A DNA stretch of 64,000 bases, from positions 1-64,000 of the forward strand of contig NZ_JNIJ01000029.1 in NCBI RefSeq assembly GCF_000701345.1, written 5' to 3'. The stretch is from Bradyrhizobium sp. URHD0069. GTDB lineage: Bacteria > Pseudomonadota > Alphaproteobacteria > Rhizobiales > Xanthobacteraceae. Position numbers and translations under genes: made by a program. This document shows, in pieces, positions 35,874 through 44,413 of the stretch. How positions within the stretch are numbered: position 1 is the stretch's first letter; each line of letters opens with the position of its first letter. Below the pieces are notes generated by a model. That model saw only the letters and a program-made list of their open reading frames with translations. It had not been told where the DNA came from and made no database searches.

Positions 35874-35909
35874 CTTGCCAAAGTCAAATAATTATTTGAC
35901 AATGGCAAG
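35874..35909. promoter_or_regulatory. 36-bp dyad operator and core promoter of the MarR-GNAT gene
   Basis: A perfect palindrome GTCAAATAATTATTTGAC (35883-35900) is flanked by AA on both sides (35881-35882 and 35901-35902) and by arms CTTGCCA (35874-35880) and TGGCAAG (35903-35909). The outer arms are exact complements. A -35-like TTGCCA (35875-35880) and a -10-like GACAAT (35898-35903) are 17 bp apart inside it. The ATG follows at 35916, so the mRNA would have only a few leader bases. Confidence 0.75.
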
Positions 35910-35915
35910 TGTGCC

Positions 35916-36842
35916 ATGTCTCACGATGCCGACGATCAGATCGCAGCGGTCCGCGCCTTCAACCGCTTCTACACAAGCAGGCTCGGCGTGCTCGACCAGC
36001 ACCTGCTGAAGAGCCCGTTCTCGCTGAGCGAGGCGCGGGTGCTGTACGAACTGGCGCACCGGGAGGATCCGGCCGCCAAGGAGATCGGAATCGAGCTTGG
36101 CCTCGATCCCGGCTATCTCAGCCGGATCGTCCAGAAATTCGATGACGGCGGGCTGATCACCCGCAAACCCCTGCCCTCGGACCGGCGGCAATACCGGCTC
36201 GGCCTGACGGCCAAGGGGCGCCAGGCGTTCGCCAAGCTCGAGCGCAGTTCGGACAACGATATCGGGGCGATGCTCGCCGCGATGCCGCGCGGCGAAGGTG
36301 GGCGGCTGACCGCGGCGATGGCGGTGATCGAACGCCTGCTCGGCGCATCAGAGCGTTCTCCCCGACCCGCGATCCTCCGCGACCCCGGTCCGGGCGACAT
36401 GGGATGGGTGATGCAGAGCCATGGTGCGTTTTATGCCCGCGAATACGGCTTCGACTCCTCATTCGAAGCGCTGGTCGCGGAGATCGCCGCAAAATTCCTG
36501 ACCTCGTTCGACGCCTCGCGGGAGCGCTGCTGGATCGCCGAGGTCGATGGCGCCCAGGTGGGCTCGGTGTTTCTGGTCAGGCATACCGACAACATCGCAA
36601 AGCTGCGGTTACTGCTGGTAGAGCCGGCCGGGCGTGGACAAGGACTCGGCCAGCGGCTGGTCGCCGAATGCATCTCGTTCGCGCGGCAATGCGGCTATCG
36701 CAAAATCACGCTATGGACCCAGAGCATTCTGGTCACCGCACGGAAGATTTATCAGAACGCCGGCTTCGTGCTGGTGGCCACCGAGCCGCACCGCAGTTTC
36801 GGCCAAAGCCTGATCGGCGAGACCTGGGAGCGCGAACTGTGA
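35916..36842 (+). CDS. MarR-type regulator fused to a GNAT acetyltransferase
   Basis: A 308-residue two-domain protein. Residues 1-150 form a MarR winged helix (LLKSPFSLSEARVLYELAHR, GLDPGYLSRIVQKFDDGGLI, RQYRLGLTAKGRQAFAKLER). Residues ~160-308 form a GNAT domain with the acetyl-CoA loop LLVEPAGRGQGLGQRLVAEC (RGQGLG). The operator at 35874-35909 overlaps its promoter, suggesting autoregulation. Fused MarR-GNAT proteins are known in many bacteria. The acetyl acceptor is unknown; it might be the inducer of the MarR half. Confidence 0.9.
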   Translation: MSHDADDQIAAVRAFNRFYTSRLGVLDQHLLKSPFSLSEARVLYELAHREDPAAKEIGIELGLDPGYLSRIVQKFDDGGLITRKPLPSDRRQYRLGLTAKGRQAFAKLERSSDNDIGAMLAAMPRGEGGRLTAAMAVIERLLGASERSPRPAILRDPGPGDMGWVMQSHGAFYAREYGFDSSFEALVAEIAAKFLTSFDASRERCWIAEVDGAQVGSVFLVRHTDNIAKLRLLLVEPAGRGQGLGQRLVAECISFARQCGYRKITLWTQSILVTARKIYQNAGFVLVATEPHRSFGQSLIGETWEREL

Positions 36843-36861
36843 AGTCCGGGCGTCGCGATGG

Positions 36862-37425
36862 TTACGCCGACGCACCCTTCGCCTTCGGCCGCCGCAAATG
36901 TTCATCGAGCCTCGGCATGATCTCGACGAAATTGCAGGGCCGCGTGCGGTAATCAAGCTGGGCCGCGAGAATGCCATCCCACGCATCGCGACAGGCGCCC
37001 GGCGATCCCGGCAGGCAGAAGATGAACGTGGCGCCCGCGACACCCGCAGTGGCGCGGCTCTGGATCGTCGAGGTGCCGATCTTGGCGTAGCTCAGCATGT
37101 GAAATGCGGTGGAAAAACCATCCATCCGTTTTTCGAACAACGGCTCGATCGCCTCCGGCGTCACGTCGCGACCGGTGAAGCCGGTGCCGCCTGTAGTGAT
37201 GATGGCATCGACGCCGGGATCGGCGATCCATCTTTTGATGATGGTGCGGATCGCATCGACGTCGTCGACGCTGATCTCGCGCGCCGCGAGCATATGACCG
37301 GCCGCGGTGAGCCGCTCCGACAGCGTCGTGCCGGACTTGTCATCCTCAAGCGTGCGCGTGTCGGAAATCGTCAGCACCGCGATGTTGAGCGGCACGAATT
37401 CTTTCAATTTGTCGATAGAGGACAT
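36862..37425 (-). CDS. moaB: molybdenum cofactor biosynthesis protein B
   Basis: A 187-residue MoaB/Mog-fold protein starting at the ATG at 37425 (MSSIDKLKEFVPLNIAVLT). The molybdopterin-binding motif TTGGTGFTGRDVTPEA, the upstream SDTRTLEDDKSG and FCLPGSPGACRDAWD match MoaB, which adenylylates molybdopterin or assists it. It lies between the convergent MarR-GNAT gene and the metallopeptidase gene. Confidence 0.92.
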   Translation of the reverse strand: MSSIDKLKEFVPLNIAVLTISDTRTLEDDKSGTTLSERLTAAGHMLAAREISVDDVDAIRTIIKRWIADPGVDAIITTGGTGFTGRDVTPEAIEPLFEKRMDGFSTAFHMLSYAKIGTSTIQSRATAGVAGATFIFCLPGSPGACRDAWDGILAAQLDYRTRPCNFVEIMPRLDEHLRRPKAKGASA

Positions 37426-37441
37426 TTGCGAAACCTTGTCT

Positions 37442-37538
37442 GTCATTCCGGCCAGGCCGCGAAGCGCGCTGATCCGGAAATCTCATGAGTTCGGCACCAG
37501 GATTCCAGCTTCGCGCTTTCAGCGCGCCCCGGAAGACG
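37442..37538. repeat. interspersed repeat, family B, copy 1
   Basis: A diverged copy: GTCATTCCGGCC...GGAATCC...GCGCGCCCCGGAAGAC. It resembles 46545-46637 and 53978-54058. Located between moaB and the metallopeptidase gene. Confidence 0.6.
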
Positions 37539-37546
37539 CCGGTCCG

Positions 37547-38482
37547 TTAAAGCGAATTCGCGCCGAACGTATTGCAGGCCTGCACCGTGCCCTGCTGATA
37601 GCCGGTCATGAACCATTGCTTTCGTTGCGCGGCGGAGCCGTGGGTAAACGAATCCGGCACCACCCGCCCCGTAGCTTGCCGCTGCAGCGTGTCGTCGCCG
37701 ATCGCGGCCGCCGTCCTCAGCGCGGCATCGATGTCGCCCGCTTCGAGGAAGCCGGGACGCTTCTTCTCCTCGCGGTTGACCCAGACGCCCGACAGACAAT
37801 CCGCCTGCAGCTCGACCTTCACTTGCAGCGCATTGGCTTCGGCCTTGCTGCCGACCTGCTGCTGCAGCCGTGTCACGCGCGGCAGGATGCCGAGCAGGTT
37901 CTGGATGTGATGCCCTGCTTCATGGGCGATGATATAGGCGGTGGTGAACTTGCAGGCATTGCCCGAGCAGCCGCGAAACCGCGTCTCGACCTGACGGAAA
38001 AAGCTGGTGTCGAGGAAAATCGTTCTATCCGGCGGGCAGTAGAACGGGCCCATCGCGGACTGTGCCATGCCGCAGCGTCCGCCATTGGTGGCGTTGCGAA
38101 ACAATACGATCTTCGGACCTGTATAGTTTTGCCCGTTGGCCTTGAAGATTTCGCTCCAGCGATCATCAATCTCGCCGAGGATGCCGGCGATCATGCTGCC
38201 CATCTCGTCGGTCGGCGCGCCGGTCTTGGCAGGCGCGGACCTGCGATCGGTTTGATAGCTCGGCGCCTGTCCGCCGCCGGTAAGAATTTCCGCGCCGCCG
38301 ATCAGGATGCGCGGGTCGATGCCGAAGGCATAGCCGACGAGACCGAGCACGATGATGGTGCCGATGCCGAGCCCACCACCGCCCATCGGAAGACCAAAGC
38401 CGCCGCCACCACCCATTCCGCCGCCATCATCGCCGCGACGGTCCTCGATCTCGTCGCTGCGGCGGAAGTCATCGTAACGCAT
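37547..38482 (-). CDS. neutral zinc metallopeptidase (YpfJ family)
   Basis: A 311-residue protein. A Gly-rich N-terminal segment (~20-42) runs into one membrane helix (GTIIVLGLVGYAFGI). The peptidase domain contains FTTAYIIAHEAGHHIQ with the HExxH zinc motif and QVKVELQADCLSGVW supplying the third ligand region. This order is that of YpfJ/COG2321 proteins. Probably anchored in the inner membrane with the peptidase domain in the periplasm; the substrate is unknown. Confidence 0.9.
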   Translation of the reverse strand: MRYDDFRRSDEIEDRRGDDGGGMGGGGGFGLPMGGGGLGIGTIIVLGLVGYAFGIDPRILIGGAEILTGGGQAPSYQTDRRSAPAKTGAPTDEMGSMIAGILGEIDDRWSEIFKANGQNYTGPKIVLFRNATNGGRCGMAQSAMGPFYCPPDRTIFLDTSFFRQVETRFRGCSGNACKFTTAYIIAHEAGHHIQNLLGILPRVTRLQQQVGSKAEANALQVKVELQADCLSGVWVNREEKKRPGFLEAGDIDAALRTAAAIGDDTLQRQATGRVVPDSFTHGSAAQRKQWFMTGYQQGTVQACNTFGANSL

Positions 38483-38562
38483 GGCGGTTTTTCCTCATCC
38501 GGCTTGCTGGCAGCGCACTCGCCGATACCCAACGCGGTACGAACGTAAAATTTCCATTCCAT

Positions 38563-38709
38563 TAATCAATAACCCGCCCGGCAAAAATTGCCTAGCGTGA
38601 AAGAATTGCCCGATTAAGTCGATTTTTACTTTGCGCAGTCAATGTATCGCCAGTCGGTTGTTTAGTCCCGCGTCGCCGACAGCGTCGCCTGAGTCAGAGT
38701 ATTTGAATC
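38563..38709 (+). promoter_or_regulatory. ccrM control region with CtrA-like box and GANTC sites
   Basis: TTAA (38614-38617), a 7-base spacer and TTTAC (38625-38629) differ by one base from the CtrA consensus TTAA-N7-TTAAC. GAGTC at 38691-38695 and GAATC at 38705-38709 are substrates of CcrM itself, the second touching the ATG; a third GAGTC is at 38761. In Caulobacter, ccrM is activated by CtrA and affected by methylation of GANTC sites in its promoter. The same logic is suggested here. Confidence 0.6.
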
Positions 38710-39843
38710 ATGGTTGTGTCGCGTCGCGGGGCGTCTGCAAAGGCGCCCCGCACTAAATTTGAGTCCTCTTTCGATGCCCGTATCGTCGTAGGCGATTGCG
38801 TCGCCGAGATGTCGAAGCTTCCGTCAGGCTCCGTCGACCTGGTATTCGCAGATCCGCCGTACAACCTGCAGCTGAAGGGCGATCTCAAGCGTCCCGACGA
38901 ATCCCATGTCGATGCCGTCAATAATGACTGGGACAAGTTTTCATCCTTCGCCGCATACGACGATTTCACCCGCGCCTGGCTGCTCGCCTGCCGCCGGATC
39001 ATGAAGCCGTCGGCGACGCTGTGGGTGATCGGCTCCTACCACAACATTTTTCGCGTCGGCGCGATCATGCAGGACCTGGGCTTCTGGGTCCTGAACGACA
39101 TCGTCTGGCGCAAGACCAATCCGATGCCGAATTTCCGCGGCCGCCGCTTCACCAATGCCCATGAAACCATGATCTGGGCGGCGCGCGACGAAAAAGCCAA
39201 AGGCTATACTTTCAACTACGAGGCCTTGAAGGCCGCCAACGAGGACGTGCAGGCACGTTCCGACTGGCTGATTCCGCTATGCACCGGCGACGAACGCTTG
39301 AAGGGCGAGGACGGCAAAAAGGTCCACCCGACGCAGAAGCCCGAAGGCCTGCTGGCGCGCGTGCTGCTGTCGTCTTCGAAGCCCGGCGACCTCGTGATCG
39401 ATCCGTTCAACGGCACCGGCACCACAGGCGCCGTCGCCAAGCGTCTCGGCCGCCGCTACATCGGCTTCGAACGCGATCGGACCTATGCGGCTGCGGCGGA
39501 AGCGCGCATCGCTGCGGTCGAACCGCTGCCGGATGCGACATTGGCACCGTTCATGACCGCGCGCGAGGCGCCGCGGGTGGCGTTCTCCGAGCTGATCGAG
39601 CGCGGCATGATTTCGCCCGGAACCCGCTTGGTCGATTCCAGGAAGCGCCACGGTGCCCTGGTGCGCGCCGACGGCGCCATCATGCTCGGCGACAAGGTCG
39701 GCTCGATTCACCGCATCGGTGCGGTGGCGCAAGGCTCAGGTGCCTGCAACGGCTGGACCTTCTGGCACATCGAGACCAACAAGGGCCTGCGGCTGATCGA
39801 CGAGCTGCGCGCCGAAATCCGCTCGGAGATGGCAGCCCTGTAA
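38710..39843 (+). CDS. ccrM: cell-cycle DNA adenine methyltransferase (GANTC)
   Basis: A 377-residue beta-class N6-adenine methyltransferase. Catalytic motif DPPYNLQL is near residue 56, the SAM motif DPFNGTGTTGAVAKRLGR near 230, with the RKTNPMPNFRGRRF block typical of CcrM/HinfI-type enzymes. The C-terminal ~90 residues (RGMISPGTRLVDSRKRHGAL, GWTFWHIE) form the domain found in alphaproteobacterial CcrM. It methylates GANTC after replication and helps time the cell cycle. No clear Shine-Dalgarno precedes the ATG. Confidence 0.95.
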   Translation: MVVSRRGASAKAPRTKFESSFDARIVVGDCVAEMSKLPSGSVDLVFADPPYNLQLKGDLKRPDESHVDAVNNDWDKFSSFAAYDDFTRAWLLACRRIMKPSATLWVIGSYHNIFRVGAIMQDLGFWVLNDIVWRKTNPMPNFRGRRFTNAHETMIWAARDEKAKGYTFNYEALKAANEDVQARSDWLIPLCTGDERLKGEDGKKVHPTQKPEGLLARVLLSSSKPGDLVIDPFNGTGTTGAVAKRLGRRYIGFERDRTYAAAAEARIAAVEPLPDATLAPFMTAREAPRVAFSELIERGMISPGTRLVDSRKRHGALVRADGAIMLGDKVGSIHRIGAVAQGSGACNGWTFWHIETNKGLRLIDELRAEIRSEMAAL

Positions 39844-39945
39844 TTTGCGCATGCTGACTGCGCGCCATTCGGGCTGGATTCGCTGTATTGTTGAGCGTTC
39901 GCCATCCGTGCAGACCGTGATTTGCGGTCGCGATGAAATCGTCCG

Positions 39946-40275
39946 ATGCGATCAAGAGAACCCGAAACGTTGTTGTGGCTACCGCTATTGCCGATCTTTT
40001 TTCTCGGCGTCTTCCCGATGTTGCTGCTAAGCTTCCTGGGGTTTGCCGGCCTCGTCATCCTCGGCGTGCTGATGATTTGTGTCGGTTTGGACGACGCCTT
40101 GGAAGCAAATAGTAATTTCAATCAGCAGGTCATCGTCCACGGCTACGCGAGGCGATCGGAACGGGCCATTCAGGCGTCGAATTTGCATTCGGAAATTCGT
40201 TTTGCCACCATCATGAACATAACCGGCGCCGCATTGGTGGTTGCCGGAGTGATCGGGTTTTTCTGCTTCGGCTGA
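39946..40275 (+). CDS. small membrane protein, unknown
   Basis: A 109-residue protein with three hydrophobic segments: LLWLPLLPIFFLGVFPMLLL, then FAGLVILGVLMICVGL, then MNITGAALVVAGVIGFFCFG at the C-terminus. A short polar region (~55-88) lies between the second and third. No domain recognised. The ribosome-binding site is weak, so the start is uncertain. Confidence 0.55.
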   Translation: MRSREPETLLWLPLLPIFFLGVFPMLLLSFLGFAGLVILGVLMICVGLDDALEANSNFNQQVIVHGYARRSERAIQASNLHSEIRFATIMNITGAALVVAGVIGFFCFG

Positions 40276-40585
40276 TCGACAAGCCGCGCGGGCTTCTGTC
40301 GCGGGCTTCTGTGATGACTGCGGCTTAAGTCAGCGTATCGTAAGGCGGGCAAGGGGGCGCGCTTCGCGCGGTTCCCGCCATGCCACCGCAGTGCAAAAAT
40401 TATCGGTCGGCACGCGGTGTTTGTCATCGGGCGCGCGTACGCGACCCGTTGGCTTTGCCTGAAACCGCTACTTGCAAAGTCATCGCTTGCGCATTCGGCA
40501 AAATTTCAGCATGGACATGCCGTCTGTGGCATTTGTCGCCGGACCTCATTTTCTCGGCAACACACAGAAGCAAGGGAGAATCTTG
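40276..40585. other. intergenic, 310 bases
   Basis: No gene. A 13-bp tandem duplication CGCGGGCTTCTGT occurs at 40287-40299 and 40300-40312. GGGAG for the next gene is at the right edge. Confidence 0.45.
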
Positions 40586-41284
40586 ATGCTCAAATTCTAC
40601 TTCAACGGCGCGCCGAATCCGAACAAGGTCGCGCTGTTTCTGGAAGAGTCCGGCCTGCCCTATGAGCTGGTGCCGGTCGATACCCGCACGGGCGATCAGT
40701 TTAAGCCCGAATTCCTCAAAGTGAATCCGAATGGCAAGGTGCCGGCGATCGACGACGACGGCGTGTTCGTGTTCGACTCTAACGCGATCCTGCTTTACCT
40801 CGCCGAGAAGACCGGCAAATTCCTGCCCGCCGCCACGCCCAAGAACCGCGCAGAATTGCTGTCATGGCTGATGTTCATCGCCACCGGCCTCGGACCGTAT
40901 TCGGGACAGGCGGTGCATTTCAAGCACTTCGCGCCGCGAGACCTCGGAAAGGCCCTCGAATATCCGCACAACCGCTATCAGTTCGAAGCGCATCGCCATT
41001 ACAAGATCCTCGACGATCATCTCGCCAACAGCCGCTACATGGTCGGCGATACCTACACCATCGTCGACATGGCGTTCTGGGGCTGGGCGCGGCTGGGGCC
41101 GTTCGTGCTCGGCGACGACGTGTTCACAAAATATTCCAACGTGAAGCGTCTGGTCGATGAGGTCTCGGCGAGACCGGCCGCGCCGCGGGCGATCGCGCTG
41201 AAAGACAAGTTTGTCTTCAAGGCCGAAATGGACGACGAGGCGCGCGCCATCATGTTCCGCCATCTCAAGACCAAGGCGGCCTGA
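40586..41284 (+). CDS. glutathione S-transferase family protein
   Basis: A 232-residue cytosolic GST. The N-terminal thioredoxin-like domain is MLKFYFNGAPNPNKVALFLE, NPNGKVPAIDDDG and VFDSNAILLYLAEKTG; the Ser-Asn-like SNAILLYL contacts glutathione. The all-helical domain contains HYKILDDHLANSRYMVGDTY and TIVDMAFWGWA. It resembles YghU/YfcG-type or other disulfide-bond-related GSTs of rhizobia; the substrate is unknown. GGGAG precedes the ATG at 40586. Confidence 0.9.
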   Translation: MLKFYFNGAPNPNKVALFLEESGLPYELVPVDTRTGDQFKPEFLKVNPNGKVPAIDDDGVFVFDSNAILLYLAEKTGKFLPAATPKNRAELLSWLMFIATGLGPYSGQAVHFKHFAPRDLGKALEYPHNRYQFEAHRHYKILDDHLANSRYMVGDTYTIVDMAFWGWARLGPFVLGDDVFTKYSNVKRLVDEVSARPAAPRAIALKDKFVFKAEMDDEARAIMFRHLKTKAA

Positions 41285-41305
41285 TCGGGCTCGAGAACCC
41301 CCCGC

Positions 41306-41330
41306 GATGGCCGGGCTTGTCCCGGCCATC
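41306..41330. repeat. short interspersed inverted repeat
   Basis: GATGGCCGGG (41306-41315), CTTGT, then CCCGGCCATC (41321-41330), followed by CACG. This is a widespread intergenic element of Bradyrhizobium-like genomes and a likely stem at the end of the GST transcript. Confidence 0.65.
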
Positions 41331-41493
41331 CACGCCCTTCTGCTTCCGGGCTCGCAAGACGTGAATGCGGACGCGGCTGCGCGCCCGCCACAGCCGAGCG
41401 GCCGCGACGATAGCGCGGCCGGCGGCAAACCTTGAAGCTGCGAGCGATGCTTGAGGATGACGGCTATTGTCCGCGCAAGCACTGCTCAAGGTG

Positions 41494-41919
41494 TCAGCCC
41501 GCGAGTTTCCGCTCTTCCGGAAACGGCCCGAGCACGCGCTCGACCAGCGTGGAATCGCAATATTCCTTGATCTGCTTGATCCTGCCGTCCTCGATCCGCC
41601 ACACCATGCAATACTGCTGATCGTAGCGCAGGCCGGCCTTGGTCACGTTGTCGCCGCGCGCCTCGACCACGACATAGTCACCCTCGGCGATGAAATTGAA
41701 CGCGACCGTGCGCGGCCGTACCGCGAAGAACGAACGGAAATGGCCCATCAGGCCGTTCTGGATCGCGTCCCGGCCTTTGAACTCATGCGACCATGAATAC
41801 TGGCCGGTGACGATCCAAATGGCATCTTCAGCGAGATTGTCGGCGAACGTCGTGCCGCTGCGATTGGCGAAGTCGGTATAGACCTGCTGCACGAGTTTCT
41901 TGTTGGCTTCGGTGCTCAT
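41494..41919 (-). CDS. SnoaL/NTF2-like protein
   Basis: A 141-residue NTF2-fold protein: KLVQQVYTDFANRSGTTFADNLAEDAIW at the start, HEFKGRDAIQNGLMGHFRSFF, then beta strands with FNFIAEGDYVVVEARGDNVT. It is of the polyketide-cyclase/ketosteroid-isomerase type; function cannot be assigned. GGAGAAG precedes the ATG. It is divergent from the LysR gene and may be its target. Confidence 0.82.
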   Translation of the reverse strand: MSTEANKKLVQQVYTDFANRSGTTFADNLAEDAIWIVTGQYSWSHEFKGRDAIQNGLMGHFRSFFAVRPRTVAFNFIAEGDYVVVEARGDNVTKAGLRYDQQYCMVWRIEDGRIKQIKEYCDSTLVERVLGPFPEERKLAG

Positions 41920-41984
41920 CGAGCTTCTCCATTGATTGGCTGTTGCAAATCAATGGCGCTCCCGTCGGCATTCTTCCAATCGAT

Positions 41985-42007
41985 AGTGAGTATGATATAT
42001 ATTCACT
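41985..42007. promoter_or_regulatory. candidate LysR-type operator
   Basis: AGTGAGTAT (41985-41993), GATAT, ATATTCACT (41999-42007) match as an inverted repeat in 8 of 9 positions. It lies in the divergent spacer three bases before the LysR ATG, as expected for a LysR regulator controlling itself and the neighbouring SnoaL-like gene. Confidence 0.5.
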
Positions 42008-42009
42008 TC

Positions 42010-42933
42010 ATGAATTTGCATTCACTTGACCTCAACCTGCTGGTCGCGCTCGACGCGCTGCTCAAGGAAGCCAGCGTCAGCCGGGCGGCGATGCGGATCG
42101 GGCTGTCGCAACCCGCGGCGAGCCACGCGCTGCAGCGGCTGCGCGAGGTGCTCGGCGACCCCCTGCTGGTTCGCACTGGCGCGCGCATGGAATTGACGCC
42201 ACGGGCTCAGGCGCTGCGCGGGCCACTGGCGCAGGCGCTCGACCAGGTGCGCGGGCTTTTCATTCCCGATGATTTCGATGCCGGCAGCAGCGAGCGGCAC
42301 TTTCGCTTGATGATGCCCGATCTCGCGGTAGAGCTTCTGGTGCCGCCGCTGATGAAGCAGATTGCGCGGCTCGCTCCGAACGTCCGGCTCGATGTCGTGC
42401 CGTGGCGCGGTCCTGCGATCTTTACCGCGGAGTTTGCACGCACGATCGATCTCGTGATCAGCATTGGCGACGCCTTCAAGGGATTTCACCGCCAGCTACT
42501 CTATACCGATCGCGACGCGCTCGCGGTGCGGCGCGGCCATCCCATGGCTACTAGGCTTGGTCGGCGTGATGTTTTCCTCAACGCGCGGCATGTCGCCGTC
42601 ATTATCCGCGGCGAAAGTGAGGACCTGATCGACGGCTGGCTGCGTAGTAAGGGGATCGAGCGCCGGATCGCGCTCGTGGTGCCCGGCTATATTGAGGCGC
42701 TCCATATCGTGGCGCGCACCGATCTCGTGGCATTCGTCCCAAGCCGGCTGATCGCCGCGCTCGCAAAACCATTGTCGCTGATCGCAGTTACACCACCGCT
42801 TGACCCCGGCATCGACGAACAGTTCATGTTCTATCCGACACGGGCCCAGTTCGATCCCGGATCAATCTGGCTGCGCAACCTGATGCTGCAAACCGGCCGC
42901 GGGCTTGATCGTCCGAAGCGCAAGGCTGCGTAG
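42010..42933 (+). CDS. LysR-family transcriptional regulator
   Basis: A 307-residue regulator. The N-terminal winged helix is LDLNLLVALDALLKEASVSR and AAMRIGLSQPAASHALQRLR, followed by a periplasmic-binding-protein-like effector domain from ~90. The ATG at 42010 (MNLHSLDLNLL) is chosen because the helix-turn-helix then starts at the usual distance; the frame extends 26 codons upstream. It resembles NodD/NahR-type members by its opening. The inducer is unknown. Confidence 0.9.
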   Translation: MNLHSLDLNLLVALDALLKEASVSRAAMRIGLSQPAASHALQRLREVLGDPLLVRTGARMELTPRAQALRGPLAQALDQVRGLFIPDDFDAGSSERHFRLMMPDLAVELLVPPLMKQIARLAPNVRLDVVPWRGPAIFTAEFARTIDLVISIGDAFKGFHRQLLYTDRDALAVRRGHPMATRLGRRDVFLNARHVAVIIRGESEDLIDGWLRSKGIERRIALVVPGYIEALHIVARTDLVAFVPSRLIAALAKPLSLIAVTPPLDPGIDEQFMFYPTRAQFDPGSIWLRNLMLQTGRGLDRPKRKAA

Positions 42934-43107
42934 GCTGGACAAGGGCGCGCTTTTCGCGCCGTGCCGACCGCTTTGCGCCGGTTGCGCCATGGTGGGCACG
43001 GTTCGCTTTGCTCGCCCTGCACACTGCCCCCTTCCTGCACGCTCCCCTTTCGCAGTTGCCCCCGCCGCCCTCCCATGCGATGACGCCTCAGCTGAAGAGG
43101 CTTGGTC

Positions 43108-44397
43108 ATGACCGTTCTTATCGCCGGCGGCGGCATCGGCGGGCTGACGCTGGCGCTTAGCCTGCACCAGATCGGCATTCCCGCCAAAGTGTTCGAGAGC
43201 GTATCCGAGTTGAAGCCGCTCGGCCTCGGCGTCAACGTGCTGCCGCACGCGGTGCGCGAGCTGATCGAACTGGGCCTGCTTAGCGAGCTTGACGCAGCAG
43301 GCGTGCAAACCAAAGAGCTCGCGTATTTTTCCAAGCACGGCAAGCCGATCTGGAGCGAGCCGCGCGGCATCGAGGCGGGTTACAAATGGCCGCAATTCTC
43401 GATCCATCGCGGCACGCTGCAACAGATCCTGCTCGACGCCGCGATCGAACGATTGGGCGCTGAGAATATTCTCACCGGCCATCATCTCAGCGGCTGGACC
43501 GAGACATCGGATGGCGTCCGCGCTGATTTCATCGATAAAGCCACCGGCAAATCGGCGGGCACCCATGAGGGCGTGCTGCTGATCGCGGCCGATGGCATCC
43601 ATTCCGCGATCCGCGAAAAACTCTATCCGCAGGAAGGCCCGCCGATCTGGAACGGGCGCATCCTCTGGCGCGGCATCACGGCAAGCGATGCGTTCCTCTC
43701 CGGCCGCACCATGATCATGGCCGGCCACGAAATCCTGAAGTTCGTCTGCTACCCGATTTCCAAAGAAGCGGACGCCAACGGCAAGTATCAGATCAATTGG
43801 GTCGCCGAGCGGCACATGCAGCCGACCTACCAATGGCGCCGTGAGGACTACAACCGCACCGCAAAACTCGAAGAGTTCCTGCCGTGGTTCAAGGATTGGC
43901 GGTTCGACTGGCTGGACGTGGCAGGCCTGATCCGCAATTGCCCGCACGCATACGAATATCCGTTGGTCGACCGCGATCCTGTCCCACAATGGACGTTCGG
44001 CCGCACCACCCTGATGGGCGATGCCGCGCATCCGATGTACCCGATCGGCTCCAACGGCGCGTCGCAGGCGATCCTCGACGCCCGCGTCATCACTCGCGAA
44101 ATTCTGGCGCAGGGCGTGACCCACGCTGCGCTGGTCGCGTATGAAGCGGAGCGCCGGCCCGCCACTACTGATCTTGTCATGCTCAACCGGCGCAACGGGC
44201 CGGAGCAGGTGATGCAACTGGTCGAGGAACGCGCACCCGACGGGTACAACGTCGTCACGGACGTGCTGTCGCTTCAGGAACTCGAAGACATCGCCGCCAA
44301 CTACAAGCGCGTCGCCGGCTTCCAGGTCGAAGCCCTCAACGCCAAGCCGCCGATTGTGCGGATTCCGACCGGCGCGCCGCGGGTCAGCGCGGTCTAG
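43108..44397 (+). CDS. FAD-dependent monooxygenase
   Basis: A 429-residue single-component flavin monooxygenase (PHBH-like fold). The FAD motif is VLIAGGGIGGLTLALSL at the N-terminus. An IAADGIHSAIRE (DG) motif follows, and the second FAD motif is TLMGDAAHPMYPIGSNGASQ. The ATG at 43108 follows AGAGGCTTGGTC. Similar enzymes hydroxylate aromatic or salicylate-like substrates. Specificity cannot be read here. Confidence 0.88.
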   Translation: MTVLIAGGGIGGLTLALSLHQIGIPAKVFESVSELKPLGLGVNVLPHAVRELIELGLLSELDAAGVQTKELAYFSKHGKPIWSEPRGIEAGYKWPQFSIHRGTLQQILLDAAIERLGAENILTGHHLSGWTETSDGVRADFIDKATGKSAGTHEGVLLIAADGIHSAIREKLYPQEGPPIWNGRILWRGITASDAFLSGRTMIMAGHEILKFVCYPISKEADANGKYQINWVAERHMQPTYQWRREDYNRTAKLEEFLPWFKDWRFDWLDVAGLIRNCPHAYEYPLVDRDPVPQWTFGRTTLMGDAAHPMYPIGSNGASQAILDARVITREILAQGVTHAALVAYEAERRPATTDLVMLNRRNGPEQVMQLVEERAPDGYNVVTDVLSLQELEDIAANYKRVAGFQVEALNAKPPIVRIPTGAPRVSAV

Positions 44398-44413
44398 AGG
44401 CGGCGCAGCTCAA

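Noticed and set aside
42862..44217. 451-codon open frame on the minus strand opposite the flavin monooxygenase
   Set aside because: The plus-strand gene has clear FAD motifs and a good start. The opposite frame is open only because of the high-GC codon pattern and shows no domain.
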